A stretch of 64,000 nucleotides of DNA from an uncultured Algibacter sp. (GTDB lineage Bacteria > Bacteroidota > Bacteroidia > Flavobacteriales > Flavobacteriaceae): assembly GCF_947490405.1 (NCBI RefSeq), contig NZ_CANLGU010000004.1, positions 1-64,000 of the forward strand, in the 5' to 3' direction. Below the pieces are notes generated by a model. It was not told the DNA's origin and did not search any database. It saw only the letters and a list, made by a program, of their open reading frames with translations. Shown piece by piece: positions 54,066-63,284 of this stretch. The position numbers and the translations under genes were made by a program. Position 1 is the stretch's first letter, and the number at the start of each line of letters is the position of its first letter.

Positions 54066-55445
54066 TTGAAAAATTTAAATTACATAAAACTCATTGGCTT
54101 ACATATCTTAATTGGGTTTGCAATTTATAGTTTAGAATTTCTTTCTAAAATATATCTGCTGGGTATTTTTATATATTTTTCAAATCAGATTTTTAGGAGC
54201 CCGCCGTCAAAAAAGGTAGTTCAGGTTTTAATGGCTTGTAGTTATGTTGTAGGAGCAGAGGTGTTTCTAAGAATGACAGGAGGTAGTTTCTTATACGAAA
54301 CTTCAAAATATTTGGTTATTCTGTTTTGTTTATTTGGTATTGTAGGCATAAGGCTAAAGCAACCCATACCATACATTATTTATATTTTTTTATTGATACC
54401 AGGAATATTAGTAGCTGGATTTAATATTACAGAACAAACTACAATTAGAACAGCCATTGCATTTAATTTAAGCGGCCCCGTTTGTTTGGGTATTGTATCC
54501 ATTTTTTGTTATAAGAGAAAAATTGCTTATCAAGATATGCATAGAGTGTTATTGGCTATGGCATTACCTCTATTATCTACAATGGTATATCTGTTTTTGT
54601 ACACACCAAGTATAAAAGATACACTAACAGGAACAGGATCCAACTTTGCAGCATCAGGAGGATTTGGACCAAATCAAGTATCTACTGTTTTGGGACTAGG
54701 TATGTTTGTTTATAGTATTCGGTTTTTTATGCTCTCTCCCTCTCTTTTTATGAAACTTATAAATGGATTTATAGTGGCTCTAGTAAGCTATAGAGCTATT
54801 GTAACCTTTAGTCGTGGTGGGGTAATTACTGCGTTAATTATGATTGTGGCATTCATCTATTTTTATTTTATTAAAGTAAATGCTAAAGCAAAGTTTAGAA
54901 TTAGTAGGACGGTTTTTTTATTTATAAGTATAGGTTTATTAATATGGTTGTTTTCTTCGATACAAACGAGTGGTTTAATTGATAAACGTTATACTAATAG
55001 AGATGCTCTTGGTAGGGAGAAAGCTGATATTTCTACAGGACGTGCAGATTTAGTGTCTTTTGAAATAGATGAGTTTTTAAAAAATCCAGTTTTAGGAGTT
55101 GGTGTTGGGAAAATTAAAGAATTAAGACAAAAAAGCGAAGGTATAGAGGCAGCTTCTCATAATGAGATGAGTCGAATTTTGTCAGAACATGGCTTATTTG
55201 GAATGGCTGCATTTTTAATTTTATTATTTACACCTTTATTATTTCGAATACAGCATAAATCCAATATTTTCTTTTATTCATGTTACTTGTTCTGGTTTTT
55301 AACCATTAATCACTCTTCTATGCGAATTGCAGCTCCTGCTTTTGTTTATGGACTTTGTTTGTTAGATATACAATTTAAAAATAGTAAAGTAAAGCAGTTG
55401 AATCGTTCAAAATCTAAAAAGAAACTAATCTCTGTGAAATCTTGA
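54066..55445 (+). CDS. Wzy/WaaL-type O-antigen polymerase or ligase
   Basis: This 459-residue integral membrane protein has about 11-12 helices. The Wzy_C pattern is visible: TFSRGGVITALIMIV, then a large periplasmic loop (about residues 308-365) with STGRADL and ASHNEMSRILSEHGLFG. The start is TTG (54066). Because the locus also has a Wzm/Wzt exporter and no flippase is visible, ligation to lipid A-core may be more likely than polymerisation, but the two activities cannot be separated by sequence alone. Confidence 0.85.
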   Translation: MKNLNYIKLIGLHILIGFAIYSLEFLSKIYLLGIFIYFSNQIFRSPPSKKVVQVLMACSYVVGAEVFLRMTGGSFLYETSKYLVILFCLFGIVGIRLKQPIPYIIYIFLLIPGILVAGFNITEQTTIRTAIAFNLSGPVCLGIVSIFCYKRKIAYQDMHRVLLAMALPLLSTMVYLFLYTPSIKDTLTGTGSNFAASGGFGPNQVSTVLGLGMFVYSIRFFMLSPSLFMKLINGFIVALVSYRAIVTFSRGGVITALIMIVAFIYFYFIKVNAKAKFRISRTVFLFISIGLLIWLFSSIQTSGLIDKRYTNRDALGREKADISTGRADLVSFEIDEFLKNPVLGVGVGKIKELRQKSEGIEAASHNEMSRILSEHGLFGMAAFLILLFTPLLFRIQHKSNIFFYSCYLFWFLTINHSSMRIAAPAFVYGLCLLDIQFKNSKVKQLNRSKSKKKLISVKS

Positions 55446-56455
55446 AAACCTTAATCTATATTGGAAATAAACAAGGCGTAAAAAAAGAAGCAAATTTATC
55501 TTCTATAGATGTCTTGGGTAATTTATTGGCAGAGACAGGTTATAGCGTTTATTCAGCGTCCTCTAAAAGGAGTATAGTTATTAGGTTGTTGGATATGCTT
55601 TGGGTTTGTATAAAATATAGTAGAAAAGCAGATTATGTCTTAATTGACGTTTATAGTACTTTAAATTTCTACTATGCTTTTTTAGTGAGTCAATTGTGTA
55701 GAGCATTGAGATTAAATTATATTCCAATTCTTCATGGAGGTAACCTTCCAGATCGATTAAAAAGATCGCCTAAATTGTCTAAGGCTATATTTAAAAATGC
55801 CTATACCAATGTAGCACCTTCAGTATATGTAAAGTCAAATTTTGAGATCTTAGGTATTAAAAATGTTATTTGTATTCCCAATACAATTGAAGTTAATAAT
55901 TATGCTTTTAAAGAAAAAGTTTTCGACACAGTAAAATTGCTATGGGTACGTTCATTTTCAAGAATTTATAACCCGGTATTGGCTGTTGAAGTTTTAAACG
56001 GTTTGAAGAAAAAAAATATTGATAGCGAACTTTGTATGGTAGGTCCAGAGGGTGATGGGAGCTTATCTGAAGTGAAAAAGCATGCAGATAAATTGGGAGT
56101 AAAAGTTGATTTTAAAGGAAAATTAACTAAAGAGGAATGGGTTAAGTTGTCAGAGCATTATAATATTTTTATAAATACCACAAATTTTGATAATATGCCT
56201 GTTAGTGTCATAGAAGCTATGGCCCTAGGTTTGCCTGTAATATCTACAAATGTTGGTGGGTTACCTTTTTTAATAGAACATAAAAAAAATGGATTTTTGG
56301 TACCTCCTAATAGTGCAGATGAATTTATAAGAAGTATTGTTGAGGTTATTGATTCTGAAGAAAAAACGAATCAAATAGCTAAAGAAGCTAGATATTATGT
56401 AGAGCAGTTTGATTGGGGAATTGTTAAGAAGCGTTGGATTAAACTGTTAAAATAA
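55442..56455 (+). CDS. Family 4 glycosyltransferase
   Basis: This 337-residue GT-B enzyme has a TTG start at 55442 overlapping the previous stop. ILHGGNLPDRL and NVAPSVYVKSNF lie in the acceptor half. KLLWVRSFSRIYNPVLAVEVL and INTTNFDNMPVSVIEAMALGLPVISTNVGG form the donor half, with D in place of the first Glu. It is last of the glycosyltransferases before the initiating enzyme. Confidence 0.88.
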   Translation: MKTLIYIGNKQGVKKEANLSSIDVLGNLLAETGYSVYSASSKRSIVIRLLDMLWVCIKYSRKADYVLIDVYSTLNFYYAFLVSQLCRALRLNYIPILHGGNLPDRLKRSPKLSKAIFKNAYTNVAPSVYVKSNFEILGIKNVICIPNTIEVNNYAFKEKVFDTVKLLWVRSFSRIYNPVLAVEVLNGLKKKNIDSELCMVGPEGDGSLSEVKKHADKLGVKVDFKGKLTKEEWVKLSEHYNIFINTTNFDNMPVSVIEAMALGLPVISTNVGGLPFLIEHKKNGFLVPPNSADEFIRSIVEVIDSEEKTNQIAKEARYYVEQFDWGIVKKRWIKLLK

Positions 56456-56515
56456 TTGGTGCTTAATTGAATTTACTTACTATCTTTATCATCTCTCAAT
56501 TTTCATTTATGACGA

Positions 56516-57907
56516 ATGTCTAATAGTGGTATTCATTTTAATATATCTGAACGGAAAATACTTCTCCGTATTTTCGATGTATTGTCTATTCTTTTTACAC
56601 TTTATTTCGTTAGTAATAGTTTTGATTTTGATTATTTTACAATCACTAAAGAAAACTGGACGTGGGTTTTGGTGCTTGTTTTATACGTATCTATTTTTGC
56701 TACCGTTTTTGAGCTTTATGATTTGCAAAAATCTAGTAGAATTGATAAAATAGCTTCAGGTATTGTATTTACAGTATCTACAACCGTGCTTTTTTATCTT
56801 TTAACACCTTTTTATACACCCGTTTTGCCAGATAACAGGTTGCAAATATTATTCTTTTATTTTTCAATTCTCTTTGCCTTGTTCTTATGGCGTTTTGCTT
56901 ATATCACGTTTATAGTGTCTCCAAGGTTTTACAAGAAAGTTTTAATTATTGGAGAAACTTCAAATATTGAAACTATAGTTGAAGCCTTCAAAAGTTCTGA
57001 TCCAAATTACAAAATTGTTGGGTTTGTTAATTGTGAGCGCGATAAATTGTCGTCTGTAAAATTTAATGCTATTAAGGAATACGCGCCAAGACATATCATT
57101 GATGTTATAAAAAAAGAAAATTTATCTGAGATTGTTGTTGCAAGTTATAGTTCAGAAAATATTACTTCTGAAATTTATTATACACTTATAAAACTATTGG
57201 AAGAAGGTTTTCCTATAAATGAGTACACACAAGTTTATGAGGATTTAACACAGCGGATACCTGTTCAGTTTGTAGGCAAAGATTTTTATAAGTATTTCCC
57301 TTTCAGTAGAAATAATCAGAATAAACTTTATCTTTTTTTTCATCGTCTTTTCGATATTATAATATCATTTATTGGTGTTTTAATAGGGGGAATTTTAATT
57401 CCGTTTGTTTTATTAGGAAATTTTATAGGAAATCGTGGGCCATTATTTTATTCACAAGAGCGTGTTGGTAAGAATGGTAGACTTTTTAAGATTATAAAGT
57501 TTAGAACTATGATAAAGGATGCGGAACAATCTGGCATAGCATGGGCAAAAAAGGGAGATGTACGAGTAACCCCTTTTGGTAAATTCTTGAGACACTCAAG
57601 GTTTGACGAAATACCGCAGTTTATTAATATTTTAAAAGGCGAAATGAGTTTGATAGGTCCAAGGCCAGAACGTCCATTTTTTGTTAGAGAACTATCTAAA
57701 ATGCTGCCCTTTTACGAAACACGTCACATTGTTAAGCCAGGACTTACAGGTTGGGCACAGGTAAAAACAAGATATGCAGCATCAATTGATGATAGTTTAC
57801 TTAAACTACAATATGATTTATATTATATCAAACACAGGGGCTTTTTTCTTGATATGAATATTTTGATAAAAACATTAAGTACTATTATTTTCTTTCGAGG
57901 CCAGTAG
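56516..57907 (+). CDS. Initiating undecaprenyl-phosphate sugar phosphotransferase (WcaJ/WbaP type)
   Basis: This 463-residue polyprenyl glycosylphosphotransferase transfers a sugar 1-phosphate to undecaprenyl phosphate to begin the repeat unit. It has four N-terminal helices (to about residue 135), a CoA-binding-like middle domain (KVLIIGETSN) and a fifth hydrophobic segment (about 284-305). The C-terminal catalytic domain has KFRTM, DEIPQFINILKGEMSLIGPRPER and GLTGWAQV. The donor is probably UDP-glucose, UDP-galactose or a relative. A 60-base gap precedes it. Confidence 0.95.
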   Translation: MSNSGIHFNISERKILLRIFDVLSILFTLYFVSNSFDFDYFTITKENWTWVLVLVLYVSIFATVFELYDLQKSSRIDKIASGIVFTVSTTVLFYLLTPFYTPVLPDNRLQILFFYFSILFALFLWRFAYITFIVSPRFYKKVLIIGETSNIETIVEAFKSSDPNYKIVGFVNCERDKLSSVKFNAIKEYAPRHIIDVIKKENLSEIVVASYSSENITSEIYYTLIKLLEEGFPINEYTQVYEDLTQRIPVQFVGKDFYKYFPFSRNNQNKLYLFFHRLFDIIISFIGVLIGGILIPFVLLGNFIGNRGPLFYSQERVGKNGRLFKIIKFRTMIKDAEQSGIAWAKKGDVRVTPFGKFLRHSRFDEIPQFINILKGEMSLIGPRPERPFFVRELSKMLPFYETRHIVKPGLTGWAQVKTRYAASIDDSLLKLQYDLYYIKHRGFFLDMNILIKTLSTIIFFRGQ

Positions 57908-57950
57908 TATATAAGTAATTTTCAGTTTAAAGGTTTTCTAAAAAAAGAAA

Positions 57951-59141
57951 TTATAATTTACCGTAATACTTTATTAAAAAAATATATCTAATAAACAAGG
58001 CTATTAAAAGCGGAGTTAGTCCAATTGCAAAAACTTGTACACCAATAATCCAATGTAGTGTTAATAGGGAAAGTAAAATAATTAAAAACTTTAAATATTT
58101 TATAAACCATCTGGAAGCTTTTGTTTTTAGAAGTTGATGTGCAAATAAAACATTAAGAGCAAAAGCCCAAAGTAAATTATAGTTTTGATGTGTACCAGTA
58201 TGGTCGGTAGCAAACCATAATAACAATATTAGAATACCAATCAATCCTGTAAGTATAAAAAGTATAACATCTAGCCATTTGCTTCGTTTTGATTTTGTAT
58301 AGTCTTTACAGGTTGTATAAATAATTAAAAGACTAATAATACTTAAAATAAAAAGAGGGCTCAATAAAAAATTACTAGTTTGAGGAATATCTTTTTTTAC
58401 ATACAATACTCTGTTAGACTTAACCAGAGGTTTGTTGTAACTTTCAATGGTTGCATGTTCAAAAAACCTATAGATGTTTTCAGGTAAAAACATATGTTGC
58501 TCAGGGGTAGCTTGTCTATCTATAACTGAGCCAAGAGCTAAGTCAATGCCCAAACTCCCCCAGGAATTTCTGTTTAGATTGTTTTGTATTAAGGTTCTGA
58601 AAGTGGAATCTTTAAAACCTCTAGGTTTGTTAAACGTTATAGTATTATTTAGAGTAACATTAGTTACATCTTTAATTTTAGTGGCACAATTATCAAAAAA
58701 GAATTCGTATAAATAGCGTCTGTTTTCGGGTTTATAATTGTCTATTAAATAATCGTATAGCTTTTGTTTTTCGCTTTGTGAAAGATTTAACAGCTGTTCT
58801 TTTATCCCTCTATCGTAGTATTTGTAGATTTGATAAAATCGATTAAATTCAGTTTTATTAATAAGATAGTTGAGTTTTCCTTGTGCAAACTTTAAATAGA
58901 AATTTGGGGCATCAAAATCATATTCACCGTAACCGTAAACAACATCAATGTCCTTGTTTACATCTTTTATTCTGAATGCGCTATGACCGAAGGCGTCATT
59001 TAAAGATGATCCTGGGCCTACCGTAAGTACGCTTATTTCTGCTTGAGAAGACAGTTGACTTTGTTGAGCAAAATGAGTGTTGGTAAATAAAAAAAGAAAG
59101 GCAAGGAGGAGTATTTTTTTCAATTTTTCAAGTTTTACCAT
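57951..59141 (-). CDS. DUF4105 / Lnb-type membrane protein
   Basis: This 396-residue protein has a signal peptide (to about residue 25), a periplasmic DUF4105 domain with FGHSAFR and FFDNCATKI (a possible His/Cys pair), and four to five C-terminal helices. Proteins of this family have been linked to lipoprotein N-acylation (Lnb) in Bacteroides, as I recall. That function is plausible here but not shown. It lies 37 bases downstream of the PorV/PorQ-like gene and converges on the polysaccharide locus. Confidence 0.82.
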   Translation of the reverse strand: MVKLEKLKKILLLAFLFLFTNTHFAQQSQLSSQAEISVLTVGPGSSLNDAFGHSAFRIKDVNKDIDVVYGYGEYDFDAPNFYLKFAQGKLNYLINKTEFNRFYQIYKYYDRGIKEQLLNLSQSEKQKLYDYLIDNYKPENRRYLYEFFFDNCATKIKDVTNVTLNNTITFNKPRGFKDSTFRTLIQNNLNRNSWGSLGIDLALGSVIDRQATPEQHMFLPENIYRFFEHATIESYNKPLVKSNRVLYVKKDIPQTSNFLLSPLFILSIISLLIIYTTCKDYTKSKRSKWLDVILFILTGLIGILILLLWFATDHTGTHQNYNLLWAFALNVLFAHQLLKTKASRWFIKYLKFLIILLSLLTLHWIIGVQVFAIGLTPLLIALFIRYIFLIKYYGKL

Positions 59142-59178
59142 TAAACGGTTTAATTATTTTGCAAATGTATGCTAAGTG

Positions 59179-60276
59179 CTATCTAAAGATACTAAAATCA
59201 AGTTTTAGAGAAAATACATTTGAATAAAGAGCAACACTTTGGTCTCCAATATCGGTAAAAGCATAATCAATTTGAATGCCATTGTATTTAAAACCTAAAC
59301 CAAAGCTAGGTTGGAAGGTTAACTGGTCGCTATTATCAATTTGTAATTCATTTTGAAAATTACCCATACCAGCACGAAGGTAAACCATATCGATATATCC
59401 AAACTCAAAACCTAAAGCAGGGTTTATACTGGCAAATGATGTAGAAATGATATCGTTATTTTCTTCAAACCTAACATTCAAATTAACTGAAGTTAAAAGC
59501 GTATAATCAACATTGAAATCTACTAACTTGGAAATCCCAATTTGTAATTTAGGAATAGTAATTTCTGTGGTTTCTGGTAATTCTTGATTCTGCCCTTCAA
59601 TAGCATCACTAATAGTGGCAAATTCATCTTCATCAATAGCCCATGCATTAAAAGTAGTTGTTATGTCTCTGGCCATAACACCAAACTTCCAATCGTTGTT
59701 GGTTTCAAATTGAATACCAACATCTAAACCAAACCCCCATGAAGAAGCAAAATCTCCAATAACTCTTCTTATAACTTTTGCATTTATACCATAGTTTAAG
59801 CCTTGTACAGGTAGTTGTCTAGCATAGGAAAATGTTAACCCATAATCTGCAGTTGAAAATAAACTGATTCTGTCGTAGTTTATGTTTCCTTCGGCATCAA
59901 TAAGTTGAGTTGTATTTAAAATATCATCAACCGCAAAACGAATTAGTGATATACCTACCGCACTTCTATCATCTAGAGGCATTGCGTAGGCTGCATAATC
60001 GTAATTGGCAATATTCGCAAAATAGCTAGAGTGCATTAATGCAAGCTGACTGTCTTCAAGTTTTAAAAGTCCAGCAGGATTCCAATAACCAGCGTTAACA
60101 TCAGAGGCGTGAGCTGTAACGGCGCTACTCATACCCAATGCAGCAGCATCTACACCTATATTCATAAACTCATTAGAGTATTTTCTAACGGTTTGACTAA
60201 ATAAAGACGCAGATAGAACACAAAATAACGTGGTGATGTAAAGTCTCAATCGCAATTTTTTTACAAAGATGCACAT
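59179..60276 (-). CDS. PorV/PorQ-family outer-membrane protein
   Basis: The 365 residues have a signal peptide (cleaved near SLFSQ) and an FadL-like beta-barrel of the PorV/PorQ group. The opening FMNIGVDAAALGMSSAVTAHASDVNAGYWNPAGLL is the usual signature, and the protein ends LKLDFSIFR. PorV shuttles cargo in type IX secretion, but many paralogs exist and this one has no direct secretion partners nearby. An internal TTG start at about 60254 is possible. Confidence 0.82.
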   Translation of the reverse strand: MCIFVKKLRLRLYITTLFCVLSASLFSQTVRKYSNEFMNIGVDAAALGMSSAVTAHASDVNAGYWNPAGLLKLEDSQLALMHSSYFANIANYDYAAYAMPLDDRSAVGISLIRFAVDDILNTTQLIDAEGNINYDRISLFSTADYGLTFSYARQLPVQGLNYGINAKVIRRVIGDFASSWGFGLDVGIQFETNNDWKFGVMARDITTTFNAWAIDEDEFATISDAIEGQNQELPETTEITIPKLQIGISKLVDFNVDYTLLTSVNLNVRFEENNDIISTSFASINPALGFEFGYIDMVYLRAGMGNFQNELQIDNSDQLTFQPSFGLGFKYNGIQIDYAFTDIGDQSVALYSNVFSLKLDFSIFR

Positions 60277-60366
60277 AATTTACATTCTTTAAAACTTCAA
60301 AATATAATAGATATTGCTTTAGACTCAATTTGTTTGTTATTTTTACAAAATCTAAGCAAGTTAACT

Positions 60367-61128
60367 ATGAAAAAACATATACCTAATGCACTTACGCTAC
60401 TAAATTTGTTTTGTGGGTGTATCGCTGTACTTCTGGCGGTAAATAATAGCTTTGTTTTTGCTGCTCTTTTTGTGTTTTTGGGCATATTTTTTGACTTTTT
60501 TGATGGTTTTGCTGCTAGAAAATTAAATGTGCAAAGTGAATTGGGACTACAATTAGATTCTTTGGCAGATATGGTAACAAGTGGCTTGGTTCCTGGGATT
60601 GTAATGTATAAATTATTACAGTTAACAGGTCCTTCATGGCAAGAGACCGTTGATGGTTTTGGGTATAATAGAACTATTGGGTTTGAATTTAGTAACCCAG
60701 AGTTTTATTATGTATGGCCACTTTTGGGCTTATTAATTACATTGGCTTCGGCCTACAGATTAGCAAAATTTAATATTGATGAAGATCAACAAACATACTT
60801 TAAAGGCTTGCCTACGCCAGCAAATACTTTATTGATCATTTCACTGCCTTTAATCATCGAATTTCAGAATAATGATACTATTAATGCTATTATTTTAAAT
60901 AAGTGGTTTTTAATAGGGCTTACTTTTTTAAGTTGTTATTTGCTTAATTCGGGTATCAAATTATTCGCATTAAAGTTCAAAAATTATAGCTTTAAAGATA
61001 ATGTTATCCGTTACATATTTATAATTTTGTGCATTGTGTTATTAATTGTTTTACAATTTGCTGCCATACCAATCATCATATTACTTTATATTATTCTGTC
61101 TGTTTTAGACAATACAACTTCAAAATAA
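60367..61128 (+). CDS. pssA: CDP-diacylglycerol-serine O-phosphatidyltransferase
   Basis: This inner-membrane enzyme makes phosphatidylserine from CDP-diacylglycerol and serine, the precursor of phosphatidylethanolamine. From ATG 60367 it is 253 residues. The CDP-alcohol phosphotransferase motif DFFDGFAARKLN...G...D...D is complete (about residues 45-67), with about seven helices. A longer frame from TTG 60334 would run through the likely promoter and is rejected. Confidence 0.93.
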   Translation: MKKHIPNALTLLNLFCGCIAVLLAVNNSFVFAALFVFLGIFFDFFDGFAARKLNVQSELGLQLDSLADMVTSGLVPGIVMYKLLQLTGPSWQETVDGFGYNRTIGFEFSNPEFYYVWPLLGLLITLASAYRLAKFNIDEDQQTYFKGLPTPANTLLIISLPLIIEFQNNDTINAIILNKWFLIGLTFLSCYLLNSGIKLFALKFKNYSFKDNVIRYIFIILCIVLLIVLQFAAIPIIILLYIILSVLDNTTSK

Positions 61129-61138
61129 ATTAGAACCC

Positions 61139-61954
61139 ATGTTAGAAAACATTTTCACGCTACTTATGTTAGTGCTTTTACAAGCTGTTTTAGGATTTGA
61201 TAATCTGTTATACATCTCTTTGGAAAGTAAAAAAGCGCCAGTTTCAGATCAGAAACGTGTTAGAAAAGTAGGTATTTTGATAGCTATCGCATTAAGAATT
61301 GTTTTACTTTTTGTTTTAGTGTCCATTATAGATTTCTTCCAAGAACCATTTTCTTTTTTAACAGGAGGTATAGATGATGTTTTAAAGTTTGCATTTAACG
61401 GACATAGTTTAATTGTTCTTGCAGGAGGAGGTTTTATTATTTATACGGCTATAAAAGAGATTTGGCACATGATTTCAACAAAAGATTTGAGTCATGATGT
61501 TGAAAGTGGAGATGGTGGAAGAAGAAAATCAGCCAATGCTGCAATAACTAGTATTGTGATAATGAATTTAGTGTTTTCTTTTGATTCCATTTTGGCTGCA
61601 ATTGGATTAACAAGTTCTATAGAAAATTCAACAACTGCATTTATTATAATGGCTATAGCTATTGTTTTTAGTGGTTTGTTAATGTTGGTATTAGCAGATA
61701 GAATTTCTGTATTTCTAGCTAAAAACAGAATGTATGAGGTTTTAGGTCTATTTATCTTATTTATTGTTGGAATTATGTTAGTTACAGAAGGAGGGCACTT
61801 GGCTCATTTAAAAATATTTGAAAATGAAATTGTTCCAATGAGTAAAACAACTTTCTATTTTGTTATTGTTGTTTTAGTAATTGTAGATATTGTACAAGGC
61901 AGATACCAAAAGAAGTTGTTGCAGGAGCAGGAGGTGTCAGGTAAGAAAGAATAA
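61139..61954 (+). CDS. TerC-family integral membrane protein
   Basis: The 271 residues form about seven to eight helices. The TerC pattern is present: LQAVLGFDNLLYISL near the start and NLVFSFDSILAAIGL in the middle, each with an Asp in the membrane. The soluble loop between them is short. The family is linked to metal (Mn2+/Ca2+) export or tellurite resistance. The exact substrate is unknown. It follows pssA by ten bases and is probably co-transcribed. Confidence 0.9.
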   Translation: MLENIFTLLMLVLLQAVLGFDNLLYISLESKKAPVSDQKRVRKVGILIAIALRIVLLFVLVSIIDFFQEPFSFLTGGIDDVLKFAFNGHSLIVLAGGGFIIYTAIKEIWHMISTKDLSHDVESGDGGRRKSANAAITSIVIMNLVFSFDSILAAIGLTSSIENSTTAFIIMAIAIVFSGLLMLVLADRISVFLAKNRMYEVLGLFILFIVGIMLVTEGGHLAHLKIFENEIVPMSKTTFYFVIVVLVIVDIVQGRYQKKLLQEQEVSGKKE

Positions 61955-61962
61955 ATTTATAG

Positions 61963-62127
61963 CTACTCCTTGTTTTTCTTGGGAGAGCGTTTAGCCTTTT
62001 TTAGGCTTTCATTCAACATCCATTCAATTTGACCATTGGTGCTGCGGAATTCATCCGCAGCCCATTTTTCAATAGCCTTGAGCATTTCTTCGTTTATACG
62101 TAATGCAAAAGCCTTTTTTTTTGCCAT
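61963..62127 (-). CDS. Small ribbon-helix-helix (Arc-like) protein
   Basis: This 54-codon gene has an ATG at 62127 and a TAG at 61963-61965. It begins MAKKKAFALRINEEMLKAIEK, a ribbon strand followed by helix 1, then WAADEFRSTNGQIEWMLNESL, helix 2, and a basic tail. That is the whole length of an Arc/MetJ DNA-binding domain. It is 44 bases downstream of the SPFH gene in the same direction and convergent with TerC. A regulatory role is inferred. Confidence 0.8.
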   Translation of the reverse strand: MAKKKAFALRINEEMLKAIEKWAADEFRSTNGQIEWMLNESLKKAKRSPKKNKE

Positions 62128-62171
62128 TTAGATTTAGGTTATTCAAGTGTGTTTAATATACCAAATATAGC

Positions 62172-63032
62172 TTATTGATTTAAAGTACCAGTATTTAAAA
62201 CAGGGGAGGCATCCTTGTCGCCACATAAAATAACCATAAGGTTGCTCACCATAGCTGCTTTACGTTCTTCATCTAAATCAACTATGTCTTTTTTACTTAG
62301 TTCTGCAAGAGCCATTTCTACCATGCTAACAGCACCTTCAACAATTTTGTGTCTTGCGGCTACTATGGCTGTTGCTTGTTGGCGTTTTAACATAGCGTTA
62401 GCAATTTCTTGTGCATAAGCTAAATAGCCTATTCTTGCTTCTAATACTTCAATACCAGCTATAGAAAGACGTTCGTGGATTTCTTTTTCTAGGGCTTCAC
62501 TCACTTCATTAACGCTAGAGCGTAATGTTATGTCTTCCACATGGCCTTCATCTGCAAAATTATCGTAAGGATACATGCTTGCTAATTTACGAACCGCAGC
62601 ATCAGTTTGAACACGAACAAAGTTTTCATAATTATCCACATCAAATGCGGCTTTGTAAGTATCTTGAACGCGCCAAACTAAAATAGTACTTATCATAATT
62701 GGGTTACCAAGCTTGTCATTCACTTTTAAGCGTTCGCTATCAAAGTTACTAGCACGTAAGGATATTTTCTTTTTCGTGTAAAATGGTATAACCCAATAGA
62801 AACCATTTTTATTTATGGTGCCTAAATACTTTCCAAAAAGTAATAATACTCTTGAGTTATTAGGTTGTACCATAATAAAACCAAAAGCTATAAATATGGC
62901 AAAAATTATGGTTATTATAAAGAAAAGGTTTTCTGTTATAATGATGGCAACTATACTTCCTATAAACATAATAAGAAATATAAATAGCATTATATAGCCA
63001 TTAGCTGGTGTGATTATTTTCTCTTCTTTCAT
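62172..63032 (-). CDS. SPFH/band 7 domain membrane protein
   Basis: The 286 residues have two hydrophobic helices near the N-terminus (about 14-32 and 35-55). The SPFH domain starts VQPNNSRVLLLFGKYLGT and runs to about residue 215. It ends with a helical tail rich in Ala and Glu (ANAMLKRQQATAIVAARHKIVEGAVSMVEMAL), which drives oligomer assembly in this family. It probably scaffolds membrane microdomains. The partner is the small ribbon-helix-helix gene downstream. Confidence 0.88.
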   Translation of the reverse strand: MKEEKIITPANGYIMLFIFLIMFIGSIVAIIITENLFFIITIIFAIFIAFGFIMVQPNNSRVLLLFGKYLGTINKNGFYWVIPFYTKKKISLRASNFDSERLKVNDKLGNPIMISTILVWRVQDTYKAAFDVDNYENFVRVQTDAAVRKLASMYPYDNFADEGHVEDITLRSSVNEVSEALEKEIHERLSIAGIEVLEARIGYLAYAQEIANAMLKRQQATAIVAARHKIVEGAVSMVEMALAELSKKDIVDLDEERKAAMVSNLMVILCGDKDASPVLNTGTLNQ

Positions 63033-63060
63033 AATTAAATTAGTTTATAATGATATTAAA

Positions 63061-63098
63061 ATGATATCATAAAGATATAACAAATATTTTAATATTTG
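63061..63098. repeat. Two palindromes upstream of the SPFH gene
   Basis: ATGATATCAT at 63061-63070 is a perfect 10-base palindrome. CAAATATT and its inverse around TT form an 18-base palindrome at 63081-63098. Both lie 30-66 bases before the SPFH start. In such AT-rich DNA short palindromes occur often, so binding-site status is only possible. Confidence 0.3.
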
Positions 63099-63263
63099 CA
63101 TATAAACTACGAAATGTTTTAAGCCTTGTATTTTAACCATAGCTTAAAAGTTCTTTCTGGTGAAACTCAGTAAATATTAGTATTCAACATCATAGTTTAA
63201 TAATGGTACTGATTATTTACATCTAATGCTCGATTTGTCACAATGTTTTTTTTGAAATGCCAT

Positions 63264-63271
63264 TATATTTG
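63264..63271 (+). promoter_or_regulatory. Promoter -7 box of the glycoside hydrolase gene
   Basis: TATATTTG matches TAnnTTTG exactly and precedes the ATG at 63285 by 13 bases, giving a very short leader. The stretch 63099-63263 is AT-rich with nothing else recognisable. Confidence 0.5.
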
Positions 63272-63284
63272 TAAAAAAACAATT

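Noticed and set aside
56526-56753. 75-codon plus-strand frame at the head of the initiating transferase
   Set aside because: It is a frame-shifted shadow of the transferase's hydrophobic N-terminus.
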